Assembly: GCA_964649195.1 (NCBI GenBank)
Contig: CAZYPK010000180.1
Coordinates: forward strand, 1 to 10,120
Length of the DNA: 10,120 bases
Reading direction: 5' to 3'
DNA from: JTS-RE9 sp964649195
GTDB lineage: Bacteria; Planctomycetota; Phycisphaerae; Phycisphaerales; Phycisphaeraceae
Numbering within the stretch: position 1 is the first letter of the stretch; each line of letters begins with the position of its first letter. Both the position numbers and the translations under genes were made by a program. Under the pieces are notes generated by a model that searched no databases, was not told the DNA's origin, and was given only the letters and a program-made list of their open reading frames with translations. Shown here piece after piece: positions 1 through 6,265 of this stretch.

Positions 1-63
1 GATTTGAGATTTGAGATTTGAGATTTGAGATTTGAGATTTGAGATTTGAGATTTGAGATTTGG
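1..63. repeat. Heptanucleotide tandem array (GATTTGA)
   Basis: Eight exact head-to-tail copies of GATTTGA are followed by one variant (GATTTGG). The array starts at the window edge, so its true length is unknown. A related degenerate array lies at 154-195, on the other side of the hairpin at 62-136. The 7-nt period is not a multiple of three and no coding frame is supported here. It belongs to the same period-7 class as the arrays near 2459-2605, 3993-4122, 6284-6325, 6480-6535 and 7241-7277, although its unit sequence differs. Confidence 0.95.
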
Positions 64-136
64 GACTTCTGAATAACCCCCCGATGTACGTTGCTACGCC
101 GCAAGCGGCTTGGACGTGAGGTTATTCAGGAGTCCC
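62..136. repeat. Long imperfect hairpin inside the GATTTGA array
   Basis: Arms 62-78 and 120-136 are 17-bp inverted repeats with one mismatch (GGGACTTCTGAATAACC against the complement of GGTTATTCAGGAGTCCC). The 41-nt loop contains the short palindrome GCCGCAAGCGGC (98-109), which is the reverse complement of the GCCGCTTGCGGC core found again at 6266 and 8608. A T-rich run (137-146) follows the right arm, so it could end plus-strand transcription entering from outside the window. It could also be a REP- or MITE-like element, because GATTTGA-type repeats lie on both sides. No target-site duplication is visible. Confidence 0.7.
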
Positions 137-153
137 TTTTGTTTTTGGAGCTT

Positions 154-195
154 GTTTGAGATTTGGAATTTGAGATTTGAGATTTGAAATTGGGG
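154..195. repeat. Degenerate heptanucleotide array (ATTTGAG)
   Basis: About six units with 7-nt spacing: GTTTGAG, ATTTGGA, ATTTGAG twice, ATTTGAA, ATTGGGG. It has the same phase and sequence type as the array at 1-63, as if one array had been split by the hairpin element between them. Confidence 0.8.
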
Positions 196-213
196 GCATC
201 ATGCGAATTTCTC

Positions 214-246
214 TTCACAGGTTTCATATCGTTCGGGTATGATATG
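214..246 (+). promoter_or_regulatory. Candidate promoter for the zinc-ribbon gene, with inverted repeat
   Basis: TTCACA (214-219, 5/6 to the sigma-70 -35 box), an 18-nt spacer, then TATGAT (238-243, 5/6 to the -10 box). The inverted repeat CATATC (225-230) / GATATG (241-246) overlaps the spacer and -10 and could be an operator. The start codon is about 70 nt downstream. Seen by eye only. Confidence 0.45.
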
Positions 247-312
247 TCATGGGCGACGGGTGCCGCAGGTGTTGCGTGAGGGTGCCGGTCGGTCCGCTCT
301 GGGAGTCCTGCC

Positions 313-1464
313 ATGTTGAAGGTTCAGTGTTCGTGCGGGCATCGGTTGGCCGTGCCTGATGACTATGCGGGCAAACGGGTCAAGTGTCCCAAGTGCAAGG
401 GGGCGGTGGCGGTGCCGTCGGGCGGTGGGGGGGCTGCGGGTTCGCCGCGTCGCGCCGCTGCTCCTGCAACTGCTCCTGCTCCTGCCACTGCCGCTGCTTC
501 CCGCGTTCATCGCAGTCGGCGACATGCCTTGGATCGAAAGCAGAAGTCGCGCAGCGTCACGGTGGCGGTCCTGGCCGGGGGCATGGTGGTGATCGGCCTG
601 GGGCTGATGCTGTTCATCGGTTCGATGAACAGGTCTGCCGACCCGCCGGCGCCGGCGACGAATGTCGCATCCAACCAGAACACAAGCCAGGGGCCATCAC
701 CTTCATCAACCCTTCCCGCGATTCGCAAGACCCAACCGCCCCCATCCGCTTCGACGGACGGGCCGGCGGAAGGATCAGGCGACGAGGGTTCCGCGGACGA
801 TGGCCGCCCCGCTGATGGCCCGCGCTTCGCCGCGGGCAGCCCATCATCTGCGATTGCCGGGACGACCTCCACCTTCGATGCCGATGGGGACATCACCACG
901 ATCCAGGTTCAGCCGATGTCGCTCACGGTGGAGGGCAAGAAGTTTGAAATGACCATGAAGGTGACGCACGAAGGGCGCGACATCCGCACGGCATCGCAGA
1001 TCGGCGCCGAGATTCGCATCAGCGGCAACTTCACCGGCATCACCACCGATGCCGCCGCCGGTGATCCCCGGCTGACCATCGAAGCCGATGGCCGCGATGA
1101 GTTTTTCCTTCCGCCCAGCGACCGCGATAAAGGCCAAGGCGAAGATGGCGCGGACATCCCCCCGGCGTCCTCCCCGGCATCCCCCAAGTGGGTCGAGTTC
1201 ACCGTGGGCAGGGCCGAGCTTAAAGCCATCGCTCACGCCAAGAGCCTGCGCACCACCCTGGGCGGAACGCTTTTCGAGTTTTCCGATGAGCAGCGAAAAC
1301 TGTTCCTCGCCCTGATCCCGGTTGCCGCCGCATCGGGTGATGACAGACCGCTGCCTCCCGAAGAAAAGCCCGACGACACCGAGCCTGACGCCGCCGGCGG
1401 TGATGATGGCGATGCGCCTGTTGAGAAGGAAATCATGGACGAGAAGGAAATCATGAAGAAGTGA
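313..1464 (+). CDS. Zinc-ribbon, single-pass membrane protein of unknown function
   Basis: A 383-residue protein. Residues 1-35 form a short zinc ribbon with metal ligands C6, C8, C25 and C28 (CSC then CPKC). This N-terminal type is common in planctomycete membrane proteins of unknown role. An Ala/Pro-rich linker (36-65) and a basic stretch (66-81) precede one hydrophobic helix at about 82-103. A low-complexity Pro/Ser/Asp/Gly region (104-190) leads to a probable folded domain at about 190-345, which I do not recognise. The tail is acidic and ends in EKEIM repeated twice, encoded by a 15-nt direct repeat at 1423-1437 and 1441-1455. The expected topology is zinc ribbon inside and C-terminal domain outside the cytoplasmic membrane. 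GGGAG at 301-305, 7 nt before the ATG, supports the start. It stands alone; the next gene is on the other strand. Confidence 0.85.
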   Translation: MLKVQCSCGHRLAVPDDYAGKRVKCPKCKGAVAVPSGGGGAAGSPRRAAAPATAPAPATAAASRVHRSRRHALDRKQKSRSVTVAVLAGGMVVIGLGLMLFIGSMNRSADPPAPATNVASNQNTSQGPSPSSTLPAIRKTQPPPSASTDGPAEGSGDEGSADDGRPADGPRFAAGSPSSAIAGTTSTFDADGDITTIQVQPMSLTVEGKKFEMTMKVTHEGRDIRTASQIGAEIRISGNFTGITTDAAAGDPRLTIEADGRDEFFLPPSDRDKGQGEDGADIPPASSPASPKWVEFTVGRAELKAIAHAKSLRTTLGGTLFEFSDEQRKLFLALIPVAAASGDDRPLPPEEKPDDTEPDAAGGDDGDAPVEKEIMDEKEIMKK

Positions 1465-1470
1465 TGATCC

Positions 1471-1694
1471 GAGCCGCGACTCAACGAGTCGCGGACGTGT
1501 GCGGTCTGAAGTGAGGATCAGGCACACCTTGGCCGGCAGGACGCGAACGCGCCCGGCGCACCGCTGGTGGCAACCGTCGTATGCCGCACATCAACAGTGC
1601 ATTGGCAACCACCGCGCGGCCGATGCCGCCCATCCGCCGCGCGAAGAACCCTCCTTCAGGCTGTTCGCGTCCGCGACTCGTTGAGTCGCGGCTC
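1471..1694. repeat. 224-bp element bounded by perfect 27-bp inverted repeats
   Basis: Arm 1471-1497 is the exact reverse complement of arm 1668-1694. Each arm is itself a hairpin: CCGCGACTC and GAGTCGCGG form a 9-bp stem round a 3-nt loop. The 170-bp interior has no supportable gene. The structure resembles a small non-autonomous (MITE-like) element or a pair of REP-type palindromes. No target-site duplication is visible at the edges. The left arm begins 6 nt after the stop codon of the zinc-ribbon gene, so it may also affect the 3' end of that mRNA. Confidence 0.85.
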
Positions 1695-1700
1695 ACTTTT
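1671..1700 (+). terminator. Possible terminator formed by the right arm of the repeat element
   Basis: A 9-bp GC-rich stem (1671-1679 with 1683-1691, loop GTT) is followed by CTCACTTTT. The T-run is short and starts 5 nt after the stem, so termination would be weak. The left-arm hairpin has no T-run. Confidence 0.35.
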
Positions 1701-1716
1701 ATCCTGTCTCCTCATG

Positions 1717-1744
1717 AAAAACGACCGCGAATGTCGCGGTCGTT
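1717..1744 (-). terminator. Rho-independent terminator of the minus-strand gene
   Basis: A perfect 11-bp stem (1720-1730 with 1734-1744, loop ATG) is followed on the minus strand by a run of five T. It lies about 45 nt past the stop codon of the gene at 1789-2169. Its orientation and spacing support that gene being real and transcribed on the minus strand. Confidence 0.75.
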
Positions 1745-1788
1745 GTCGTCGGATGAGATATCGCCGCCGCATCTTTCAATGCAATTGA

Positions 1789-2169
1789 TCACGCGGCACA
1801 ACAAGGGCTCACCTGCGTGAGCATCGCCGCCTTGATCCGCACCCGCCTGGCCCGGCGGGCGTAACGCTCCGAGTCCGCCACCTTGCCTTCCAGCGCCAGA
1901 TCAAGCTGACGCTGACGCACCTTGGCGAGCACGCGCCGGGCCCGCTTGGCGGTGGCGCTGAGAAGATTCGTGCTGTTGGAAATTCGTTTCATGTCGGTCG
2001 TCTCCCTGCAACAGGAAGGGGTCAGTCGGTCGTACAACGTCCGAAAAAATTGGGTCAGTTTCATGGTCGCGGCACTGGGGCCGGGGGTTCCGGGGGTGTG
2101 GGTGTTCATCTTGTTCTCGTTCATCTTCATTCGCACATCATGGATCGCGTTCGTTTTCACAGTCATCAT
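1789..2169 (-). CDS. Small basic protein of unknown function
   Basis: A 126-residue ORF (125 if the second ATG, at 2166, is used). GGAGGG at 2174-2179 lies 4 nt before the first ATG and 7 nt before the second, a strong Shine-Dalgarno site. A second plausible start is Met60 (codon 1990-1992), preceded by GGGAG with 9-nt spacing, which would give a 67-residue protein. Residues 1-59 are Met/Asn/Thr/Pro-rich and look unstructured. Residues 60-126 look helical and are rich in Arg, Lys and Ala (AKRARRVLAKVRQRQL, then RYARRARRVRIKAA), suggesting nucleic-acid binding or electrostatic interaction; this is inference. CC pairs occur at residues 53-54 and near the C-terminus. No family was recognised. 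It is monocistronic, with a terminator downstream and flanking genes on the other strand. The antisense ORF over it is treated as a shadow. Confidence 0.6.
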   Translation of the reverse strand: MMTVKTNAIHDVRMKMNENKMNTHTPGTPGPSAATMKLTQFFRTLYDRLTPSCCRETTDMKRISNSTNLLSATAKRARRVLAKVRQRQLDLALEGKVADSERYARRARRVRIKAAMLTQVSPCCAA

Positions 2170-2181
2170 TCAACCCTCCAC

Positions 2182-2203
2182 ATGGATTCATTATGGATTC
2201 ATT
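2182..2203. repeat. Tandem 11-bp repeat upstream of the minus-strand gene
   Basis: Two exact copies of ATGGATTCATT (2182-2192, 2193-2203) are followed by a related GATTCATT at 2210-2217. They lie just upstream of the ribosome binding site of the minus-strand gene, so they would be in its leader or promoter. An operator role is possible but unproven. Confidence 0.6.
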
Positions 2204-2458
2204 GATTCCGATTCATTCGCAGACACGCGGCTTTCATTCCGCACCGTCCGTTTTCCGTTTTCCGCCTTCATTCTCTCCTACCTTGGATCAACGCGGTCGG
2301 TTTCAGTGCTATTGCCGGATTCGGTCTCAAGGTAACTGGCTGATTCCCGTTCGTGACGCTAACCTGTTGCCACCATTGATGTAGATACAGACGCCGGCCA
2401 CGCGATTTTGTTCGCACAGGCATGGTCACGCGAATGTAAATCTTGCAGAAGGAATCAA
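2204..2458. other. Intergenic stretch, no gene seen
   Basis: This divergent intergenic space lies between the minus-strand small gene and the DUF1015 gene. It should hold promoters for both, but I see no convincing -35/-10 pair. The only structure noticed is a short period-7 repeat, TTTTCCG twice, at 2251-2264. No ORF here is supportable. Confidence 0.5.
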
Positions 2459-2605
2459 GTTCCGAGTTCCGAGTTCCGAGTTCCGAGTTGTCGGAACGGC
2501 CTGCTCCCGCAGGTGAACTCCTGATGGCAGGGGCTGAAAACTCAGAACTCAGAACTCGACCCCGGAACACGAAACCCGGAACTCAGAACTCGAAACTCGG
2601 AACTT
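2459..2605. repeat. Inverted pair of heptanucleotide arrays before the DUF1015 gene
   Basis: The left array has four exact GTTCCGA units (2459-2486). The right array (2537-2605) has about nine units of the complementary type: AGAACTC, GGAACAC, GAAACCC, GGAACTC, GAAACTC and finally GGAACTT. The two sides are complementary, so the transcript could fold into a long stem with a 50-nt loop. The last unit ends 6 nt before the ATG at 2612. The array therefore occupies the place of the ribosome binding site, and no separate Shine-Dalgarno sequence is present. Confidence 0.9.
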
Positions 2606-2611
2606 TTTCTC

Positions 2612-3991
2612 ATGGCACTGATTCATCCCATCCCCGCGATCACTTACGGTTTTTCGCCTGAGACCGACATGCTGCCGGTCATCGCTCCGCCTTATGATGT
2701 GCTCGATGAAAAGAGCAAGGCCGATCTGCTCTCGCGCAACGATTGCAACATTGTTGCCGTCGATCTGCCTCACCTGCCCGCCAAGACCGTCGGGCCCGAC
2801 GCCACGTATGAAGCCGCCGGTGAGCTTTACCGCAAGTGGCTGGCCGATGGCACGCTCAAGCGGCGCGAAAAGCCCGCGCTCTTCGCCTACCGGCAGAGCT
2901 ACACCCACCACCATCAAACCTTCAAACGCACCGGCCTGTTCGCCAACGTCACCATCCAACCCTTCGGCCCCCCCGGAGTATCCCCCGGTCCATCCCCCGA
3001 CGGCCACGGCGGCATCCACCCCCACGAGCAGACCTTCAGCGGCCCCAAGGAAGACCGCCTCAAACTCATGCGCGCCACCAAGGCCCAGCTCTCGCCCATC
3101 TTCGGCCTCCACTCCGACCCCGATGGCGCACTCGAAAAAATGCTCGGCGAAATCACCGGCAAACGCGGCTCCTCCTTCTACGGCACCACCGCCAACGATG
3201 GCGTCCTCCACGAAGTGTGGGCCATCGAGGATGAAAAGGAAATCGCCGCCTTCCGGCACGCCCTGGCCAGGTCCGATCTCTTCATCGCCGATGGCCACCA
3301 CCGCTACAACACCGCCCTCAACCACCGCGCGGAACTGATCGCAGCCAACGGCGGTCAGCCCTTGCCCAAGGATCACCCGGCCAACTTCTGCCTCTTCGTC
3401 CTCGTCGCCATGCAGGACCCGGGCATGATCGTCCTGCCCACCCATCGCGTGCTCGGAGGCATGACCGATTTCTCCCTCGCCGCCCTGGTGAACGCTTCGC
3501 AAGGCAGGCTCAACATCGAACCGTTCCACGGCGCCGATCTGCACGCCCTCGAAAACGCCCTGCCCCTCAACGGCCCCCATGCGATGGGCCTCTACAACCC
3601 CGCCTACCCCGAAGCCCCGCTCTCGATCCTCACCACCACCGACCCCGACCCGCTCAAGGCCACGCATGGCAACATGTCCCAGGCCTGGCGTCAGCTTGAT
3701 GTGGCCATCCTTCAGCACCTTCTCGTCGAAACCATCCTCGAACCGACCTTCTGCAAAACGGCCGATGGCGGTGCGAGTGGTGCCGGCAAAGTCCTCTGGA
3801 AGTTCCCCCACTCGCTGGCCCAGGTCCCCGCCATCTGCGCCAAGGATCACTACCAGCTTGGCGTCATCGTGCAGCCCACCCCGCTCGATTCGGTGCGGCT
3901 GGTCAGCGAAGCCGGCGAACTGATGCCGCAGAAGAGCACGTTCTTCTACCCGAAACTGGCGACGGGGCTGGTGATCAATCCGTTGGAATGA
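2612..3991 (+). CDS. DUF1015 family protein
   Basis: A 459-residue protein, close to the usual DUF1015 (PF06245) length of roughly 410-450. Family motifs recognised from memory, in order: APPYDV (25-30), HPHEQT (136-141), KEDRLKLMRAT (146-156) followed by SPIFGL (161-166), IADGHHRYNTAL (225-236), LPTHRVL (275-281) and the C-terminal KSTFFYPKLATGLVINPL (441-458). The family is soluble and cytoplasmic; its biochemical role is not firmly established, and in some bacteria it lies near serine-pathway genes. A Pro/Gly-rich loop (119-134, GPPGVSPGPSP) precedes the HPHE motif and looks like a lineage-specific insertion. The ATG at 2612 fits the conserved N-terminus (IHPIPAITY) but lacks a Shine-Dalgarno; the repeat array ends 6 nt upstream. 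A second array follows the stop directly. The long ORF on the opposite strand is a shadow. Confidence 0.93.
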   Translation: MALIHPIPAITYGFSPETDMLPVIAPPYDVLDEKSKADLLSRNDCNIVAVDLPHLPAKTVGPDATYEAAGELYRKWLADGTLKRREKPALFAYRQSYTHHHQTFKRTGLFANVTIQPFGPPGVSPGPSPDGHGGIHPHEQTFSGPKEDRLKLMRATKAQLSPIFGLHSDPDGALEKMLGEITGKRGSSFYGTTANDGVLHEVWAIEDEKEIAAFRHALARSDLFIADGHHRYNTALNHRAELIAANGGQPLPKDHPANFCLFVLVAMQDPGMIVLPTHRVLGGMTDFSLAALVNASQGRLNIEPFHGADLHALENALPLNGPHAMGLYNPAYPEAPLSILTTTDPDPLKATHGNMSQAWRQLDVAILQHLLVETILEPTFCKTADGGASGAGKVLWKFPHSLAQVPAICAKDHYQLGVIVQPTPLDSVRLVSEAGELMPQKSTFFYPKLATGLVINPLE

Positions 3992-3992
3992 A

Positions 3993-4122
3993 GAGTTCCG
4001 AGTTTCGAGTTCCGGGTTCCGAGTTGGAATACGGAATCGGTTCGGAGCCTTTGACATTTGCGGTTGTGAACTCGAAACTCGAAACTCGGAACCCGGAACT
4101 CGAAACCCGGAACTCGAAACTT
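3993..4122. repeat. Inverted pair of heptanucleotide arrays before the sigma factor
   Basis: The left array (3993-4025) and a segment of the right array (4083-4115) are 33-bp inverted repeats with one mismatch. The full right array runs 4067-4122 as eight units: TGAACTC, GAAACTC twice, GGAACCC, GGAACTC, GAAACCC, GGAACTC, GAAACTT. The left side begins 2 nt after the DUF1015 stop and the right side ends 5 nt before the ATG at 4128. The layout copies that at 2459-2605, including a final unit ending in AACTT. RNA from this space could form a long stem that includes the sigma-factor translation start region. Confidence 0.93.
4051..4079 (+). promoter_or_regulatory. Weak candidate promoter in the loop between the two arrays
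   Basis: A perfect -35 box TTGACA (4051-4056) sits in the unique loop. With a 17-nt spacer the -10 position falls on GAAACT (4074-4079, 3/6), which is part of the repeat array. If used, the mRNA would start inside the array. Low confidence because of the poor -10. Confidence 0.3.
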
Positions 4123-4127
4123 ATTTG

Positions 4128-4745
4128 ATGCCTTCCCCCGACACACAATCCGCCGCTGATTACGATGATGAAAAGCTCATCGACCTGTTCCGCAAGGGCA
4201 AGGACGATGCGTTTGAAACCCTCGTCACCCGCTATCGGCACGAGCTGTTCCACTTCCTCGTCCGCTTCGTGGGCAACCGTTACTCGGCGGAGGACATTTT
4301 TCAGGAAGCGTTTCTACAGGTGCATCAGTCGATCGAGACCTTCGACATCACCCGCCGTTTCAAGCCCTGGCTTTTCACCATTGCCGCCAACAAGGCCCGC
4401 GATTACCTTCGCCGCAGCAGCCAGAGGCAGGCGGCGGCCCTCTCCGCGAAGGTCGGCGACAGCGACGATGGCATCGAGTTCCTCGACCTGATGCAATCCG
4501 ATCTGCCCATGCCCCAGGCCAATCTGGAACAGAAGGAGCTGCGCGAAAAGGTCCGCGCCTGCGCCGGGGCGATGCCCGATCATCTGCGCGAGATTCTGCT
4601 GATGGCCTATTTCCATCGCTTCCCTTACAAGGAGATTGCCGACATGCTCTCGATCCCCCTGGGCACGGTGAAAAGCCGCCTGCACGCCGCCGTGGCCACC
4701 TTCGCGGAAATGTGGAAAAATCAGCACGGGGATATGGAACTGTAA
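4128..4745 (+). CDS. ECF-type RNA polymerase sigma factor
   Basis: A 205-residue sigma-70 family protein with only regions 2 and 4, as in ECF (group 4) factors. Region 2 spans about 26-98, with the conserved AEDIFQEAFLQVHQSIETFD (54-73) and FKPWLFTIAANKARDYLRR (78-96). Region 4 spans about 139-190, with LREILLMAYFHRFPYKEIA (153-171) and the helix-turn-helix IPLGTVKSRLHAAV (176-189). It directs core RNA polymerase to a specific promoter set in the cytoplasm. An in-frame TTG lies directly before the ATG; the ATG is preferred. There is no Shine-Dalgarno; the repeat array ends 5 nt upstream. The next gene on the same strand, 148 nt away, encodes a membrane protein whose N-terminal half is probably cytoplasmic, a typical place for a sigma-factor partner. 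The target regulon cannot be seen. Confidence 0.95.
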   Translation: MPSPDTQSAADYDDEKLIDLFRKGKDDAFETLVTRYRHELFHFLVRFVGNRYSAEDIFQEAFLQVHQSIETFDITRRFKPWLFTIAANKARDYLRRSSQRQAAALSAKVGDSDDGIEFLDLMQSDLPMPQANLEQKELREKVRACAGAMPDHLREILLMAYFHRFPYKEIADMLSIPLGTVKSRLHAAVATFAEMWKNQHGDMEL

Positions 4746-4750
4746 CCCCC

Positions 4751-4841
4751 AGCCGCAGTTCGCTCGCTGCGCGTCCGTCCCAGCCGCAGCGTCCTCGCTG
4801 CGCGTCTGTCCCAACCGCAGCGCGCTCGCTGCGCGTCCCCC
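4751..4841. repeat. Three tandem 31-bp GC-rich repeats
   Basis: Copies at 4751-4781, 4782-4812 and 4813-4841 share the form (A)RCCGCAG...CTCGCTGCGCGTC. Copies 2 and 3 can form the stem GCAGCG/CGCTGC round different 4-nt loops (TCCT, CGCT). Copy 1 has a changed left arm. Twenty-seven bases of copy 2 recur exactly in inverted orientation at 6226-6252, so the membrane-protein gene between is flanked by inverted copies. Confidence 0.9.
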
Positions 4842-4893
4842 AAAAAAACATCCCGTTTCCGAACCTCGCCTCCGATCGCCTCGTAACAGGAAC

Positions 4894-6207
4894 ATGATGA
4901 CACCCGACCGGGAACAATCACCATCCGACCCCGCGCCGATTCGCAGGCTCAGCCCCGCCGATGGGCAGGTGCTCGATGCCTTGTTCGAGCAGCGCGGCCT
5001 CGGCGAAAACGTCACGCTTCCCGATCCGCTCGCCGCCGAGCGGGGCAGGCGGATGGCCGATCTCCTGAACCTCCTGAATCATCTGCCCGCCGATCCGCCT
5101 CCTGATGATCTGGTTGCCCGCACCCTGGCCCGCATCGCGGTGGCGCGCTCCGACTCGGCCTCCGTTGCCGGTCATTCATCGCAACAGGTGATCGCCGAGG
5201 GCAAGACCGATTTTGATGTGCTCGATGAACTGCTCGAATCGGGCGCTCATGGCGACATGTCCGCAGCCCGGACGATCGCGCAGACCGATCGCGGACGGCG
5301 GGTCGCCCAATGGCTGGACCTGATCGATCACCTGCCCGCCCAGCCGCCGGCCGATGACCTGGTGGCCCGCACCCTGTCGCGCATCGCGGTGCGCAGCCGG
5401 CGCGAAGCGGTGCTGGCGCGGATCGATGAACACCGTCCCGCCGCGATGGAACTGTCCCCGACCGGCACCGACGGCAGGGCGGCCATCCCCGCCATCGCCT
5501 TTCGCTGGAACGAGCTGATCGCCGTCGCCGCGGTGCTGATGATCGCCGTCTCGCTCCTCTGGCCGATCATGGCCCGGACCCGCACCGACGCGATGCGTAT
5601 CGCCTGCGCCAACAACCTGGCCACCGCAGGCGTGGGCCTTCGCAATTACGCATGGGACAATCAGAACATCCTGCCTCGCTATCCCACCGTCGCCGGCGCC
5701 ACCTGGTGGAACGTCGGCCAGCCGGTGGACAACGGCATCGTGCAGTCCAACTCCGCCCACCTCTACAAGCTTCGCCGCGAAGGCTACGTCGCCACCGGCA
5801 CGCTCAACTGCCCGACCAACGGGCAGGCCCCGCAGCAGCTTGCCGCCTCCGCCTTCGACTGGCCCAACGCCCGGGCCATCTCCTACAGCTACCAAAACCA
5901 GTACACCCCGGAGCCGACCAGGCTAGGCCGGGCGAGCGCCATCGTCGTGCTGGCCGACAAGAACCCGCTGTTCACCCCCTCGATCGAAGGCGGCCCATCG
6001 CTCACCTTCAACAGCGAGCATGGCATCGACGAACCGGGCCGCCGCCATTCGCAGGTCGGCCAGAACGTGCTGGTGATCGACGGCTCCGTGCAGTGGGCCC
6101 CGACCAACGCCATCAACGGCGACAACTTCTACGCCGCCGGCAACATCACCACCTACCGCGGCACCGAAACCCCCGTCAATGCCAACGACTCCTTCGTCGT
6201 GCCTTGA
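4894..6207 (+). CDS. Membrane protein: duplicated anti-sigma-like module plus pilin/DUF1559-like domain
   Basis: A 437-residue protein encoded after the ECF sigma factor. The N-terminal half contains two copies of one helical module, at about 22-84 and 105-166. Each reads VLD-L near its start, then GRR-------L--HLPA-PP-DDLVARTL-RIAV. One hydrophobic helix follows at about 207-224. The sequence ELIAVAAVLMIAVSLLWPI (207-225) with the following RTRTDAMRIACANNL (228-242) resembles the N-terminal helix and CxNNL motif of DUF1559/type IV pilin-like proteins, but here it is internal and preceded by 200 residues. The C-terminal part (243-437) has H385 followed ten residues later by DG (396-397), like the H-X9-DG signature of planctomycete DUF1559 proteins. 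Likely topology: module inside, pilin-like domain outside. A role as anti-sigma factor or signal receiver for the upstream sigma factor is inference. AGGA at 4887-4890 is a weak ribosome binding site; ATG 4897 is an alternative start. Confidence 0.85.
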   Translation: MMTPDREQSPSDPAPIRRLSPADGQVLDALFEQRGLGENVTLPDPLAAERGRRMADLLNLLNHLPADPPPDDLVARTLARIAVARSDSASVAGHSSQQVIAEGKTDFDVLDELLESGAHGDMSAARTIAQTDRGRRVAQWLDLIDHLPAQPPADDLVARTLSRIAVRSRREAVLARIDEHRPAAMELSPTGTDGRAAIPAIAFRWNELIAVAAVLMIAVSLLWPIMARTRTDAMRIACANNLATAGVGLRNYAWDNQNILPRYPTVAGATWWNVGQPVDNGIVQSNSAHLYKLRREGYVATGTLNCPTNGQAPQQLAASAFDWPNARAISYSYQNQYTPEPTRLGRASAIVVLADKNPLFTPSIEGGPSLTFNSEHGIDEPGRRHSQVGQNVLVIDGSVQWAPTNAINGDNFYAAGNITTYRGTETPVNANDSFVVP

Positions 6208-6225
6208 GAAGCGGTCAATGGTCAG

Positions 6226-6252
6226 CAGACGCGCAGCGAGGACGCTGCGGCT
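6226..6252 (-). repeat. Inverted copy of the 31-bp repeat
   Basis: An exact 27-nt reverse complement of 4782-4808 (copy 2 of the tandem set). It starts 19 nt after the stop of the preceding gene. It forms the hairpin GCAGCG-AGGA-CGCTGC; no T-run follows, so it is not a clear terminator. Confidence 0.9.
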
Positions 6253-6265
6253 GTCAATGAAAGCA

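Noticed and set aside
1..195. CRISPR array
   Set aside because: Units are 7 nt and adjacent, with no spacers; no cas genes are nearby.
844..1527. 227-codon minus-strand ORF
   Set aside because: It is antisense to the zinc-ribbon gene and runs into the inverted-repeat element; no ribosome binding site or recognisable motif.
1922..2335. 137-codon plus-strand ORF with hydrophobic stretch
   Set aside because: The hydrophobic part is the complement of the Met/Asn/Lys-rich minus-strand coding region. The minus gene has a strong Shine-Dalgarno and a terminator; this ORF has neither.
2549..4057. 502-codon minus-strand ORF
   Set aside because: It is antisense to the DUF1015 gene, whose plus-strand translation carries all family motifs. 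The minus reading also runs through both repeat arrays and gives low-complexity Gly/Val/Glu sequence typical of a shadow frame in GC-rich DNA.
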